This document shows positions 1-8,715 of a stretch of 64,000 nt of DNA, in pieces. The position numbers and the translations under genes are program-made. The stretch is from Geomonas ferrireducens. GTDB taxonomy: Bacteria > Desulfobacterota > Desulfuromonadia > Geobacterales > Geobacteraceae. The notes beneath the pieces are model-generated. The model made no database searches. It was not told the origin of the DNA and saw nothing but the letters and a program-made list of their open reading frames with translations. Every line of letters begins with the position of its first letter. The stretch's first letter is position 1. Location of the stretch: assembly GCF_004917065.1 (NCBI RefSeq), contig NZ_SSYA01000002.1, positions 1,322,105 to 1,386,104 of the forward strand, given 5' to 3'.

Positions 1-63
1 CCGCCCGCCATAATGAAAACTGCGGAGTTGACTCCTCATGGGACGTTCTGCGAGAATCACCAG

Positions 64-435
64 ATGGACGTTTTCGCGATCATAGCAGAGAGAAGGATCA
101 GGGAAGCCATGGAGCGCGGCGAGTTCAACAACCTCGCGGGGCACGGTAAGCCTTTGGTGATGGAGGACCTCTCCGCCGTCCCGGAGGAGCTGCGCATGGC
201 TTACAAGGTGCTGAAGAACGCCGGTTGCGTCCCTCCGGAAGTCGAACTCAGCAACGAGGTCGCTTCACTTAGAAGACTCGTCCTGGAAATGGAGGAGAGC
301 GAGGAACGGATGAAGAAGGTGCGGGAGCTGAACTTCAAGCTCATGAAGCTCGAGATGACCCGTAAGCGTCCGCTTTCGCTCGATCTCTTGCCGGAGTACC
401 AGGGTAAGCTCCTCGACCGGCTCGGGGATGGCTGA
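64..435 (+). CDS. DUF1992 (DnaJC28-like conserved domain) protein
   Basis: Small soluble protein of 123 residues that fills the length of the DUF1992 family. The diagnostic N-terminal pattern is present: FAIIAERRIREAMERGEF followed by NNLAGHGKPL, the stretch shared with the conserved domain of DnaJ homologue C28. The middle and end are charged and helical (roughly residues 50-110), with no membrane segment and no J domain. Function is unknown; in eukaryotes the domain is found in a Golgi trafficking protein, which says little about bacteria. An in-frame ATG lies 17 codons upstream at position 13, but family members begin at MDVF, so I place the start at 64. Neither start has a good Shine-Dalgarno sequence. 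The gene stands alone, 96 bases before the SseB gene. Confidence 0.8.
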   Translation: MDVFAIIAERRIREAMERGEFNNLAGHGKPLVMEDLSAVPEELRMAYKVLKNAGCVPPEVELSNEVASLRRLVLEMEESEERMKKVRELNFKLMKLEMTRKRPLSLDLLPEYQGKLLDRLGDG

Positions 436-531
436 ACCATCGAAGTATCCATATAATCCTTGAAATGATGCATCCCATCCGGTATGGTGCCCGTGACCAA
501 CCAACCACAACCGATACGCAAAGGAAATTGC

Positions 532-951
532 ATGGAAAAACTTGACGAGGCGCTGGTCAACCTGCGCCAGAACTTAAGGGACGGCAAGAAGCAGTCCGAG
601 TTTTACGACCTCTTCCTGAACTCTGCTTTTTTCGTCCCCATCCTCAAAGATAATGAACAGGCGGAAAAGGCCGGCGGGGTACTGCCGCTTATCACCGAGG
701 CGGACGGCAAGGACTACCTGATGCTTTTCAGCACCCTGGAGCGCCTCCAGGCCTGGGACGCCGAGACGCCGCACATAGAGGTCCCCGGCCACCTGCTCGC
801 ACTGAGCACCACCCCTCCACTGCACTGGGCCCTGAACGTCGGCACCGAATATTCCAAGGAGTTCCACCCCGAGGAGATCGCCTGGCTCAGGGACTCCGTC
901 GAACGCTGCAACACCGAGGCCGCCGAGGCTGCCGGGGTACGCCAATCCTGA
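532..951 (+). CDS. SseB family protein
   Basis: Soluble protein of 139 residues resembling the SseB domain: an N-terminal helix, then the strand FFVPIL, a central LPLITEADGKDYLMLFST segment and a second strand-helix part ending in LRDSVERCN. SseB-domain proteins are widespread and of unclear biochemical role; the name comes from an enhanced-serine-sensitivity phenotype in E. coli, and a function in this organism cannot be inferred. The start at 532 is preceded by AAAGGAA at good spacing; an upstream in-frame start at 484 lacks one. The stop codon overlaps an ATG at 951 that could open the next gene, so the two may be co-translated. Confidence 0.7.
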   Translation: MEKLDEALVNLRQNLRDGKKQSEFYDLFLNSAFFVPILKDNEQAEKAGGVLPLITEADGKDYLMLFSTLERLQAWDAETPHIEVPGHLLALSTTPPLHWALNVGTEYSKEFHPEEIAWLRDSVERCNTEAAEAAGVRQS

Positions 952-992
952 TGAAAGTTAAGGGCGGGGTCCCGTCCTTAGAAGAAGATCAC

Positions 993-1772
993 ATGAACCA
1001 GACCATCCATCTCATATATTTCTCCCCGACCGGGACCACGCGCAAAACGGTGACCTCAATCGCGCAAGGGCTCGGTACGGGGAAGGTCGTCCATCACGAT
1101 CTCACCCGGGTACGGGAAGGGATCGAACTCGCCCTGGACGAAGGAATCGCCGTCATCGGCTTCCCGGTCTACGCCGGGAGGGTGCCCGAGCTCTTCCTGC
1201 AGCGCATCGAGCGGCTGCAGGGCGCGGGCGTGCCCGTCATCATCGCCGCCGTTTACGGCAACCGGGCCTTCGAGGATGCCCTCCTCGAGATGGCCGACGT
1301 CTGCCGCGCCAAGGGCTTCAGCGTATCAGCCGCAGGAGCATTCATCGGCGAACACTCCTATGCAACCAACTCCCAACCGGTCGCCTTGGGGCGCCCGGAC
1401 CGCGACGACCTTGACCGGGCCGTCGAGTTCGGCACCCTTGCCTCACGCGCCGCGGCCGATCCCTCACGGCATGAACCGCAAGTCCCCGGAGCTTTTCCGT
1501 ACAAGGAAAGACCGCCGCTAGGCGGTGCTGCTCCCGATACCGATGAAGGTCTCTGCACCCTCTGCGGCGCCTGCGCCGAGGTTTGCCCGACCTTCGTCAT
1601 AGAGGTAGGCGATGCCGTCAGGACCAACGCGGCCGCCTGCATCAAGTGCTGCGCCTGCACAAGGGTCTGTCCCGCCGGTGCACGGACCATGAACCACCCG
1701 TCGGTTGCGGAGAGGCGACAGATGCTTGTCGACAATTGTTCGCGCCGCAAGGAACCGGAATTTTTCCTGTAA
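993..1772 (+). CDS. EFR1-type protein: flavodoxin domain fused to a 2[4Fe-4S] ferredoxin
   Basis: Predicted cytoplasmic electron carrier of 259 residues. Residues about 4-140 form a flavodoxin-like domain with the FMN phosphate loop FSPTGTTRKT near the N-terminus and the segment GFPVYAGRVPELF. Residues about 185-245 form a bacterial ferredoxin domain with two cluster motifs, CTLCGACAEVCP and CIKCCACTRVCP, each CX2CX2CX3CP and so able to bind two [4Fe-4S] clusters. Such fusions shuttle low-potential electrons in anaerobes; the partner here is unknown. An alternative start at 951 overlaps the stop of the SseB gene, adding 14 residues with no homology to flavodoxins; I prefer 993. No electron-transfer gene directly adjoins it. 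Confidence 0.85.
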   Translation: MNQTIHLIYFSPTGTTRKTVTSIAQGLGTGKVVHHDLTRVREGIELALDEGIAVIGFPVYAGRVPELFLQRIERLQGAGVPVIIAAVYGNRAFEDALLEMADVCRAKGFSVSAAGAFIGEHSYATNSQPVALGRPDRDDLDRAVEFGTLASRAAADPSRHEPQVPGAFPYKERPPLGGAAPDTDEGLCTLCGACAEVCPTFVIEVGDAVRTNAAACIKCCACTRVCPAGARTMNHPSVAERRQMLVDNCSRRKEPEFFL

Positions 1773-1782
1773 CCACAAGCAA

Positions 1783-1810
1783 GGGGACAGGCACTTCGGA
1801 GCCAGTCCCC
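1783..1810. repeat. REP-like imperfect palindrome with a C(TTCG)G loop
   Basis: A 28-bp imperfect inverted repeat follows the ferredoxin gene. Its arms, GGGGACAGGCAC and GAGCCAGTCCCC, pair at ten of twelve positions with two A-A mismatches, closed by a TTCG loop flanked by C and G (the very stable UUCG fold in RNA). There is no run of T, so it is a poor intrinsic terminator. The shape and GGGGAC ends are like extragenic palindromic (REP) elements; this class assignment is inference and needs a genome-wide copy count. Confidence 0.5.
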
Positions 1811-1991
1811 TTATGATCCCATCCCTTACGCCTTCCACCTCGCCCGCTTTGCTCATCACCCGCCCATCTGTTTGATTTACTCCCAACTGGTGCGATAATC
1901 ATCCCTTGCTGCCCACTCTGCACCAGAGCCAGATACAGAGACACCGGCATCCAGGCCGCACTGTCTCGACACATCTGCGGCGGGGATTTCT

Positions 1992-2849
1992 TTGAAACAG
2001 CGCGGATACTCATACAGCATTCCTCTCGCGTTGATCGTTGCCATTGCAGCGGTGTGGCTATTGGTAAACGTATCAAGTGATGACTCACTCGCTCGACTGC
2101 GCCATGCCGGGACCATCCGGATCGGTTATGCAGTGGAAGCTCCCTACGCCTTCGTCACCCAAGACGGCACGGTGACCGGGGAATCACCAGAAATTGCGAG
2201 ACACATCGCCAAGGCCATCGGTATTGACCAGATTACCTGGCGCCAGGCCGAGTTCGGGTCCCTTATTGCCGAGTTGGAAGCCGGCCGCATCGACGTCGTG
2301 GCAGCAGGCATGTTCATCACGCCGGAAAGAAAAATGCAGGTTGCCTTTTCCACGCCAACCTTCCAGGTAAGGCCGGGGCTTTTGGTTCCTGCCGGCAATC
2401 CCCTCCGACTCCACTCCTACAAGGAGCTTGCAACACATGACGTAACCGTCGCCGTCCTCAGCGGTTCGGTTGAAGAAAACACCTTGCGCCGCCTTGGCGT
2501 TTCCGCAGGAAGGCTCCTTGCCGTTCCCGATACACGCACCGGTCTTGCCGCAGTTACGTCGGGCCTCGCCGCAGGGATGGCAATTTCATCTCCTACGGCA
2601 CGGTGGCTCGCCATGCACTCCAAGGAGCAGGTCGAAGCGGCAGAGGCGCCCGCAACGGTGGATAGCGAATCGCTTGGCCTTGGCGCCTTCGCCTTCAGGA
2701 AAGAGGACCGGGAGTTGCTGGAGGCCTGGAACAGGGCGCTTGACGGTTATATCGGCACCAAAGAACATCTCGCCCTGGTCTCACGCTTTGGTTTCACCGC
2801 GGATGAACTCCCCACCACGACAAAGGGAAAATCGGAGCCGAGGCCATGA
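1992..2849 (+). CDS. Membrane-anchored family 3 solute-binding protein (transporter-type)
   Basis: Protein of 285 residues of the SBP_bac_3 family. A single hydrophobic helix (about residues 9-26) acts as anchor or uncleaved signal, followed by a periplasmic ligand-binding domain beginning IRIGYAVEAPYAF and containing GESPEIARHIAKAIG and ERKMQVAFSTPTF, hallmarks of amino-acid-binding proteins. The start is TTG at 1992 behind GGGGA. No permease or ATPase lies nearby. Instead its stop overlaps the ATG of a hybrid histidine kinase (ATGA), so the two are translationally coupled and the binding protein is probably a sensory subunit that passes ligand occupancy to the kinase rather than a transporter part. 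The ligand cannot be told from sequence. Confidence 0.8.
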   Translation: MKQRGYSYSIPLALIVAIAAVWLLVNVSSDDSLARLRHAGTIRIGYAVEAPYAFVTQDGTVTGESPEIARHIAKAIGIDQITWRQAEFGSLIAELEAGRIDVVAAGMFITPERKMQVAFSTPTFQVRPGLLVPAGNPLRLHSYKELATHDVTVAVLSGSVEENTLRRLGVSAGRLLAVPDTRTGLAAVTSGLAAGMAISSPTARWLAMHSKEQVEAAEAPATVDSESLGLGAFAFRKEDRELLEAWNRALDGYIGTKEHLALVSRFGFTADELPTTTKGKSEPRP

Positions 2850-5368
2850 CGGCCGCACCTCTGCATCAGCGCATCCGCTCCCATTCTTGGCTGTCGGTCG
2901 GGAGCGCCGTCCTCCTCTCCATCCTCGTCTGCACCACCGTGTACTGGCTCGACCTTCAACAACGACACACCCTGCGCGCCGCCCTGACCGAGGTGGAAGA
3001 CCTGCGCGAGGCCCGCATCGACCTCTGCAAGGGGTTTCTGCACCTGACGCTCGCCGGTCAGCCCGGTTCCTCCTTCGGTCAAGCAGAGGGGCTTGCCCTG
3101 CTGCGCCAGTCCATCTCGTCCCTCGACCGCGCCGCCATGCGGCTCGGCGCCGACCAGAATGATGCCGCCGCTTCTTTCAACGACAGCGTCAGCAGGTTTG
3201 AGACCCTCCTGGCAAGGTGGCAAAAAGGAGGAACGGCACGTGCCGCCGATGAGGTGGCGCTGCGGGTCTCGTTCCAGCAACTGGAGCTGCAGGCAAACGA
3301 AATAGATACCCTTTCGCAGAAAAGGCTTAGGAGGATATCGCAGCAACTGGACCGCCGCTTCGGCTGGACGATTTTTGCCGCGGCGCTTTTTTTGTCCGCC
3401 CTTTGCGGCGTGGTGTACCAAGCTGGACGGGCGCGGGATCGTCTCTACGCCTCCTCGCGCGAGAGCGAGAACCGCTTCCGCACGATCTTCGAGAGGACGA
3501 CGTCGGGTTACTCGTTGTCGACGACTGACGAGGTGCTGCTGATGGTGAATGACGCGTTCGCCCAGATGCTCGGCTACGAGCCGGAGGAACTGCCGGGACA
3601 CCCGCTGTCGAGCTTCATGCATGCGGACGACTTCGCACAGTTCCTGGAACAGAGACGGCTGACCGTGAACGGTAAACAGGAGTCATTCCGGTTTGAAGCC
3701 CGCTACCTGCATCGAGACGGTGCGGTCGTCTGGGGCATCGGAAGTTCCAGCTTGCTCAGGGACGCCGCCGGTGCGCCGCTCTATTTCATCACAAGCGTCA
3801 TGGACATGACTGAACGCAGAAAAGCCGAGCTCGCCCTCAGGGAAAGCGAGAGCAGACTGCGCTTCGCCTTGGAGGGGACCAACGACGGGCTGTGGGACAT
3901 CGATATGGTGACCGGCGCAACGTACCTGAGCCCCAGAGGGTGGGAGATCCTGGGTTACGCCCCCGGAGAGGGAGAGCTTTTACGACCGGTGTGGACCGAC
4001 CTGCTGCACCCCGACGATCTCCCACGCACCCGTGAGCTCTTGCAGGCGCATATGGAAGGCGAAACCGAGATCTTCGAAATGGAGCAGCGCCTTCTCACGA
4101 AGTCAGGCGACTGGAAATGGGTGCTCACCAGGGGGAAGGTGGTGTTGCGTAACGAGATGAACGCCGCGCTGCGGATGACCGGAACCCACACCGACCTTAC
4201 CATCCAGAAGAAGCTGGAAGAGCAAATCCTGCAGGCACAGAAAATGGAGGCAATCGGCCGGCTGGCGGGCGGCATCGCCCATGATTTCAACAATATGCTG
4301 CTTGTCATCATGGGGTTTGCAGAAATGTCGTTGCACGAACTGGGCGACGACAAGCATACGGTATCGGGCATGCTGAACGAGATAGTCAAGGCAGCCGAGC
4401 GTTCGGCGAACCTGACCCAGCAACTCCTGGCGTTTGCCCGGCGGCAGAAAGTTTCCCCGAAGGTGGTCGACCTCAACGATCAGATAGGCGACACCATCGC
4501 GATGCTAAAGCGCCTGATCGGCGAAGAGACCGAACTGGTGTGGCTCCCGCAAAAAGAAGTATGGCCGGTGCTCATGGACCCGTCGCAGTTGAACCAGCTC
4601 CTTGCCAACCTCTGTGTCAACGCGAGGGATGCTATAGCGGGCTCGGGCAAAGTGGTCATAGAAACCGCCAACATCTCCCTCGACCGGACCTACTGCCAGG
4701 AACACCCTGACTTTCATCCCGGCGATTACGTGAGTCTCACGGTTACCGACAACGGGTGTGGAATGGAAAAGGAGACGGTCGAGAAGATCTTTGAACCGTT
4801 CTTCACGACGAAGGGGCCGGGTATGGGAACGGGGCTTGGGCTCTCCACCGTCTACGGCATAGTCAAGCAGAACCAGGGGACCATCCACGTGTACAGCGAA
4901 CCGGGCCAAGGTACAAGTTTCGCCATTTATCTGCCGCGCCATGGCGGAGAAAATATGCCGGTCGAAGCAGAAGCAAGCGAGGAGCCCCAGCAGGGGAACG
5001 AGGAGACGATTCTCGTAGTGGAAGATGAGCCAGAGATCCTGCGGATGACAACCGACATGCTCAAACTGCAGGGATACCGCACTCTCGCAGCTTCATCCCC
5101 TGAGGAGGCGCTCAAGGCCGCCGAGCAGCACCCGGGAGAGATCGACCTTCTGTTAACCGACGTCATCATGCCAGGTATGAACGGCCGGGCCCTTGCCGAC
5201 CGGTTGCTCACCGCGCGGCCCGGTTTGAAATGCCTTTACATGTCCGGATACACCGCCGATGCGATCTCTCAGCACGGCGTTCTCGACCCCGATGTGAAGT
5301 ACATCCAGAAACCGTTCAATATGAAGGCGCTGGCCCGCAAGGTAAGAGAAGTCCTGAGCCAACCGTAG
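2846..5368 (+). CDS. Hybrid sensor histidine kinase (2 PAS, HisKA, HATPase, receiver)
   Basis: Inner-membrane sensor kinase of 840 residues. Two membrane helices (about residues 17-37 and 173-193) bracket a helical periplasmic domain. Two PAS domains follow (about 206-330 and 335-455), then the dimerisation helix with the phospho-accepting histidine in GGIAHDFNN, the ATPase domain with NLCVNARDA (N box), DNGCGM (G1) and [11 protein letters not shown] (G2), and a C-terminal receiver (about 720-835) beginning ILVVEDEPE with acceptor aspartate in [12 protein letters not shown]. All catalytic motifs look intact. It is coupled by a 4-base overlap to the upstream binding protein. No output-domain regulator is adjacent, so the downstream partner is unknown. 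Confidence 0.92.
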   Translation: MTAAPLHQRIRSHSWLSVGSAVLLSILVCTTVYWLDLQQRHTLRAALTEVEDLREARIDLCKGFLHLTLAGQPGSSFGQAEGLALLRQSISSLDRAAMRLGADQNDAAASFNDSVSRFETLLARWQKGGTARAADEVALRVSFQQLELQANEIDTLSQKRLRRISQQLDRRFGWTIFAAALFLSALCGVVYQAGRARDRLYASSRESENRFRTIFERTTSGYSLSTTDEVLLMVNDAFAQMLGYEPEELPGHPLSSFMHADDFAQFLEQRRLTVNGKQESFRFEARYLHRDGAVVWGIGSSSLLRDAAGAPLYFITSVMDMTERRKAELALRESESRLRFALEGTNDGLWDIDMVTGATYLSPRGWEILGYAPGEGELLRPVWTDLLHPDDLPRTRELLQAHMEGETEIFEMEQRLLTKSGDWKWVLTRGKVVLRNEMNAALRMTGTHTDLTIQKKLEEQILQAQKMEAIGRLAGGIAHDFNNMLLVIMGFAEMSLHELGDDKHTVSGMLNEIVKAAERSANLTQQLLAFARRQKVSPKVVDLNDQIGDTIAMLKRLIGEETELVWLPQKEVWPVLMDPSQLNQLLANLCVNARDAIAGSGKVVIETANISLDRTYCQEHPDFHPGDYVSLTVTDNGCGMEKETVEKIFEPFFTTKGPGMGTGLGLSTVYGIVKQNQGTIHVYSEPGQGTSFAIYLPRHGGENMPVEAEASEEPQQGNEETILVVEDEPEILRMTTDMLKLQGYRTLAASSPEEALKAAEQHPGEIDLLLTDVIMPGMNGRALADRLLTARPGLKCLYMSGYTADAISQHGVLDPDVKYIQKPFNMKALARKVREVLSQP

Positions 5369-5380
5369 CCTTACCAACGA

Positions 5381-5410
5381 AAAAAGGCAGCCTCATCGGC
5401 TGCCTCTCCT
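5381..5410 (-). terminator. Intrinsic terminator of the SPOR-protein gene
   Basis: Perfect 7-bp inverted repeat GGCAGCC (5386-5392) and GGCTGCC (5398-5404) with a 5-base loop. Read leftward the stem is followed by six T (5381-5386 region), the classical arrangement downstream of the leftward gene ending at 5432. It may also stop rightward transcription from the kinase gene, though less well. Confidence 0.8.
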
Positions 5411-5431
5411 CGATCCTAACTCAAGTCGCAC

Positions 5432-7762
5432 TTATCGCGGCCGCGGCACCACGACCGCTTTAACCCCTGCCCTCTCCAGTTCACCTGCACTTCTCGCAGC
5501 GGCTTCCTCGCTTTCGAAAGAACCGGCGCTAAGTTGCAAGGTCGGGACCTGAACCGACAGCTGCCTCAGCTCCGTGGTGATGCCGAAGCGGGCCAGGCGC
5601 ACCTGTTCCTCGATGGCGCTCGACTTGTCGAAGTAAGAGCCCGCGTAGAGGTTGAATTTCCCCCGGCGATCCTGAAGGATGAAACAGTCCCCCTTCGCCT
5701 TGCGCAGCTTCTGTATCATATGGTCCGCCGCCTTCTTCTCGGTGTACTCGGCGACGTGGATCCGGCTCATGTGTTCTTTTTTCTTGGGACCAGGCACTAC
5801 AACCGGCACCATCCCTGCTTTCCTGATCTTCTTCTTTATCTCGATCATGTCCCTTTTGAGGACGAAAGAGCCGAAATCGAGGGTGTATGCCGCAACAGCC
5901 GACTCGGGCCCAGCAACAGCCACAGGTGCGGCCACGGCAACAGGAGGTGCTGTAGGAGGCTCGGGAATTGCTGCCAAGACAGGGTCCTCCATGGGAACTG
6001 CAGGGGGTGCAGCCTTTGCTGCTTCCGCCTGAGCCATGGCCTCAGCCTTCGCCTTCTCAGCTTTTGCCTGCTCTATCCTTGCCTGCTCTGCCTTTGCTAC
6101 CGCCTCGGCTTTTGCTGCCGCTTCGGCTTTCTCTTTTTCGATTCTCGCCTGTTCAGCCTTAGCAGCCGCTTCAGCCTTGGCAGCCGCTTCAGCCTTGGCA
6201 GCCGCTTCAGCCTTGGCAGCCGCTTCAGCCTTGGCAGCCGCTTCAGCCTTGGCCGTCGCTTCAGCCTTAGCCTTCTCGGCTTTTTCCTGCTCGATTCTTG
6301 CCTGTTCAGCTTTTGCGGCTGACTCAGCCTTCGCTGCAGCTTCGGCTTTCTCTTTCTCGATTCTCGCCTGTTCAGCCTTGGCCGCTGCTTCAGCCTTAGT
6401 CGCAGCCTCAGCCTTAGCTTTCTCCGCTTTGGCCTGTTCGATCCTTGCCTGCTCTGCCTTTGCAGTCGCCTCAGCTTTTGCTGCAGCTTCGGTTTTCTCT
6501 TTCTCTACTCTCGCCTGTTCAGCCTTGGCCGCTGCGTCAGCCTTAGCGGCAGCCTCGGCCTTAGCCATCTCAGCTTTAGCCTGCTCGATCCTTGCATGTT
6601 CTGCCTTTGCAGTCGCCTCAGCTTTAGCCGCCGCTTCGGCTTTCTCTTTCTCTACTCTCGCCTGTTCAGCCTTGGCCGCTGCGTCAGCCTTAGCGGCAGC
6701 CTCGGCCTTAGCCATCTCAGCTTTAGCCTGCTCGATCCTTGCCTGTTCCGCCTTTGCGGCAGCCTCTGCTTTAGCCGCCGCTTCGGCTTTCTCTTTCTCT
6801 ATTCTCGCCTGCTCAGCCTTGGCCGCTGCTTCAGCATTGGCCGCAGCCTCGGCCTTAGCCTGCTCAGCTTTGGCTTGTTCGATCCTTGCCTTTTCTGCCT
6901 TTGCGGCAGCCTCTGCTTTAGCCGCCGCTTCGGCTTTCTCTTTCTCTATTCTCGCCTGCTCAGCCTTGGCCGCTGCTTCAGCTTTGGCCGCAGCCTCGGC
7001 CTTAGCCTTCTCAGCTTTAGCCTGCTCGATCCTTGCCTGTTCTGCCTTTGCGGCAGCCTCTGCTTTTGGCGCCGCTTCGGCCTTGGATTTCTCAGCCTTT
7101 GCCTGCTCCGCCTTGGCAGCCACTTCGGCCCTGGCTTTCTCGTACCTGGCCTGTTCCGCTTTGGCCATCGCGGCTTTTGCGGCGGCCTCAGCTTTGGCTT
7201 CAGCCTCAGCCCTTGCGTTATCGTCCCTTCTCTGTTCCGCCGACACAAGACCGCCAACTCCCAGAAGTGCCCCCTCGACTGGTGCTTTCAAGGAAGAAAC
7301 GGCAACGGCTTCGGGAACAGCCGGAACAGCTAATTTAGCCGCGCCGGCAGCCGATGGCTGTACTTTGGCCACAGGCTTCGGAGCTTCCTGCGGTTCCGCA
7401 AGCCTGGGCGGCTCCTGCTGCGCCCTCTCTTGAACGATCTTCAAGACGTCAGGATCGAGTTTTTCGGCAGCCTTCGGGTAATCCTTCAGCAGCGTGTTAA
7501 CGGTGCGGACGGCCTTCTCTTCGCGTGAAGTCGCCGTGTAGCATTTCACCAGCATTAGGAGTACCTCCTCGCGCTGGGGCGTCTTCGGGTATTTCTTCAG
7601 GATCCTTTCCAGCCAGGTCGAGGCGTAGTAGTACCCCTTTTCCTGATAGTGGTTCTTCGCCTGGGCAAACATCGCCGCTTCATCTGTTTCAGAAAAGGCA
7701 GCGGAAGGGAAAGTCAAACATGCCAGCACAACAGCCATTAAAAGAATGCGAACAACGCTCAT
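5432..7762 (-). CDS. SPOR-domain protein with a giant TolA-like Ala/Lys/Glu repeat rod
   Basis: Exported protein of 776 residues. An N-terminal signal peptide (to about residue 24, ending AAFS) precedes a TPR-like helical stretch (about 28-110, HYQEKGYYYASTWLERIL). A Pro/Ala linker leads to a rod of about 400 residues (roughly 185-590) built almost only from A, K, E, Q and R in EQARIEQAKAEKAKAE-like units, resembling TolA domain II and expected to be one long helix. The C-terminal 130 residues contain two SPOR-like units (YTLDFGSFVLKRDMIEIKKK and LYAGSYFDKSSAIEEQVRLA). SPOR domains bind denuded peptidoglycan at the division septum, so a cell-wall or division role is likely. The rod is coded by near-identical DNA repeats, so its length probably varies between strains. 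Confidence 0.8.
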   Translation of the reverse strand: MSVVRILLMAVVLACLTFPSAAFSETDEAAMFAQAKNHYQEKGYYYASTWLERILKKYPKTPQREEVLLMLVKCYTATSREEKAVRTVNTLLKDYPKAAEKLDPDVLKIVQERAQQEPPRLAEPQEAPKPVAKVQPSAAGAAKLAVPAVPEAVAVSSLKAPVEGALLGVGGLVSAEQRRDDNARAEAEAKAEAAAKAAMAKAEQARYEKARAEVAAKAEQAKAEKSKAEAAPKAEAAAKAEQARIEQAKAEKAKAEAAAKAEAAAKAEQARIEKEKAEAAAKAEAAAKAEKARIEQAKAEQAKAEAAANAEAAAKAEQARIEKEKAEAAAKAEAAAKAEQARIEQAKAEMAKAEAAAKADAAAKAEQARVEKEKAEAAAKAEATAKAEHARIEQAKAEMAKAEAAAKADAAAKAEQARVEKEKTEAAAKAEATAKAEQARIEQAKAEKAKAEAATKAEAAAKAEQARIEKEKAEAAAKAESAAKAEQARIEQEKAEKAKAEATAKAEAAAKAEAAAKAEAAAKAEAAAKAEAAAKAEQARIEKEKAEAAAKAEAVAKAEQARIEQAKAEKAKAEAMAQAEAAKAAPPAVPMEDPVLAAIPEPPTAPPVAVAAPVAVAGPESAVAAYTLDFGSFVLKRDMIEIKKKIRKAGMVPVVVPGPKKKEHMSRIHVAEYTEKKAADHMIQKLRKAKGDCFILQDRRGKFNLYAGSYFDKSSAIEEQVRLARFGITTELRQLSVQVPTLQLSAGSFESEEAAARSAGELERAGVKAVVVPRPR
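6016..7200. repeat. Tandem coding repeats: 147-bp period plus an 18-bp x5 array
   Basis: Inside the SPOR-protein gene the sequence repeats with a period of 147 bp (49 codons); for example, the same block starts at 6750 and again at 6897. Each unit is a 27-residue half (EQARIEQAKAE...) and a 22-residue half (EQARIEKEKAE...). At 6163-6252 an 18-bp unit (CAGCCGCTTCAGCCTTGG on the + strand) occurs five times without a mismatch. Both periods are multiples of three, so gain or loss keeps the frame. Confidence 0.9.
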
Positions 7763-7905
7763 TCAAGACCTCACCTTGCAATAAATTCTCTGGATATGCC
7801 CGAGTCTTAGACTGAAACCGGAAACCGCCATGAATTGGCGAAAGATTAATTTAGCGAAGAAATAAAGTCAAAGAATATTTATAAGGATTCTATGACAGAA
7901 GAGGT

Positions 7906-8658
7906 GTGGCGCCTCCAGCCTGCACCATGAAATTTCTCAAGGTGACACCTCGGTTTCTTCCTGTAGAATCATCCGGTATGAGAGATATCGACTGCTGGCA
8001 TGAAGAGGAGTTTCGCCGCCTGGTGACGGAGAAGGTGGTGCGGCTACTGGATGGCACTCCGACAGAAGCCTCCCTGGCTGCCGCCGTTTCGTGCTGCGCC
8101 GAGGGCGCCGAAGCGATCTGCAGCGACCGCCCCATGGCCTGCACCGCGGGCTGTCCCTACTGCTGCGTCTTGAACGTCGCCGTGTTGCTTCCGGAGGCGA
8201 TGCGCATCGCACAAAGACTGGCAGAACAGACTGCTCCGAGGGAACTGGACGAACTGCGCAAACGGCTTGCACAGCACCGCTCATGGACGCGATGGATGGA
8301 CGACGAAGAGCGGATACTGAAGAGGATGTCCTGCCCGCTGCTGGATCAGTACGGCGCCTGCAGCGTTCACCCGGTACGCCCGCTCGCCTGCCGCGCCATA
8401 ACGTCTCTGGACAGCGAAAGCTGTCGCGAAGCATTCGCCCCGGTGGTAAGTGACGAAGACCGCCTGGTGCCTACCGACTTATTACGCAAGGCGGCTTATG
8501 ATGCCGCCTTCACCTCGCTTGCCGCGGGACTTCTTTCATGCGGTCTTGACGACCGCAGCATCGAGCTTGGAACCGGGGTCATTGCCTTTCTCGAACACCC
8601 GGAGTACCGGGAGCTGTTTCTAGGCGGAGGAAAGCTCCCGGAAGACCTGTGGCGATAA
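7906..8658 (+). CDS. YkgJ-family Cys-cluster protein (putative metal binding)
   Basis: Soluble protein of up to 250 residues. The central part carries the YkgJ/CxxCxxxCC zinc- or iron-chelating signature: CTAGCPYCCVLN near residue 80-90, then MSCPLLDQYGACSVHPVRPLACRAI near 140-165 and a last Cys in ESCREAF. These spaced cysteines are expected to bind a metal or Fe-S centre. Function in the family is mostly unknown. The start is uncertain: the GTG at 7906 has a purine-rich stretch very close by, while ATGs at 7927 and 7978 lack a clear ribosome binding site; residues before the MRDIDCWHEEEF segment may not be translated. It stands alone between two terminators. Confidence 0.7.
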   Translation: MAPPACTMKFLKVTPRFLPVESSGMRDIDCWHEEEFRRLVTEKVVRLLDGTPTEASLAAAVSCCAEGAEAICSDRPMACTAGCPYCCVLNVAVLLPEAMRIAQRLAEQTAPRELDELRKRLAQHRSWTRWMDDEERILKRMSCPLLDQYGACSVHPVRPLACRAITSLDSESCREAFAPVVSDEDRLVPTDLLRKAAYDAAFTSLAAGLLSCGLDDRSIELGTGVIAFLEHPEYRELFLGGGKLPEDLWR

Positions 8659-8694
8659 AAAAAGGGATCAGCCTTTCCGGCTGATCCCTTCTCG
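8657..8694. terminator. Bidirectional intrinsic terminator
   Basis: Perfect 10-bp stem GGGATCAGCC (8664-8673) and GGCTGATCCC (8679-8688), loop of five. A run of A precedes it, giving a T tract for the leftward octaheme cytochrome gene, and T-rich sequence follows it for the rightward YkgJ gene. It lies between two convergent genes and probably serves both. Confidence 0.85.
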
Positions 8695-8715
8695 TTTCCT
8701 TGCATATCCTGACGG

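Noticed and set aside
6036..7433. Rightward 465-codon frame opposite the SPOR gene
   Set aside because: It is the mirror of the Ala/Lys/Glu repeats (Ala/Ser/Cys/Phe repeats), with no ribosome binding site; the leftward frame has a signal peptide and SPOR domains.
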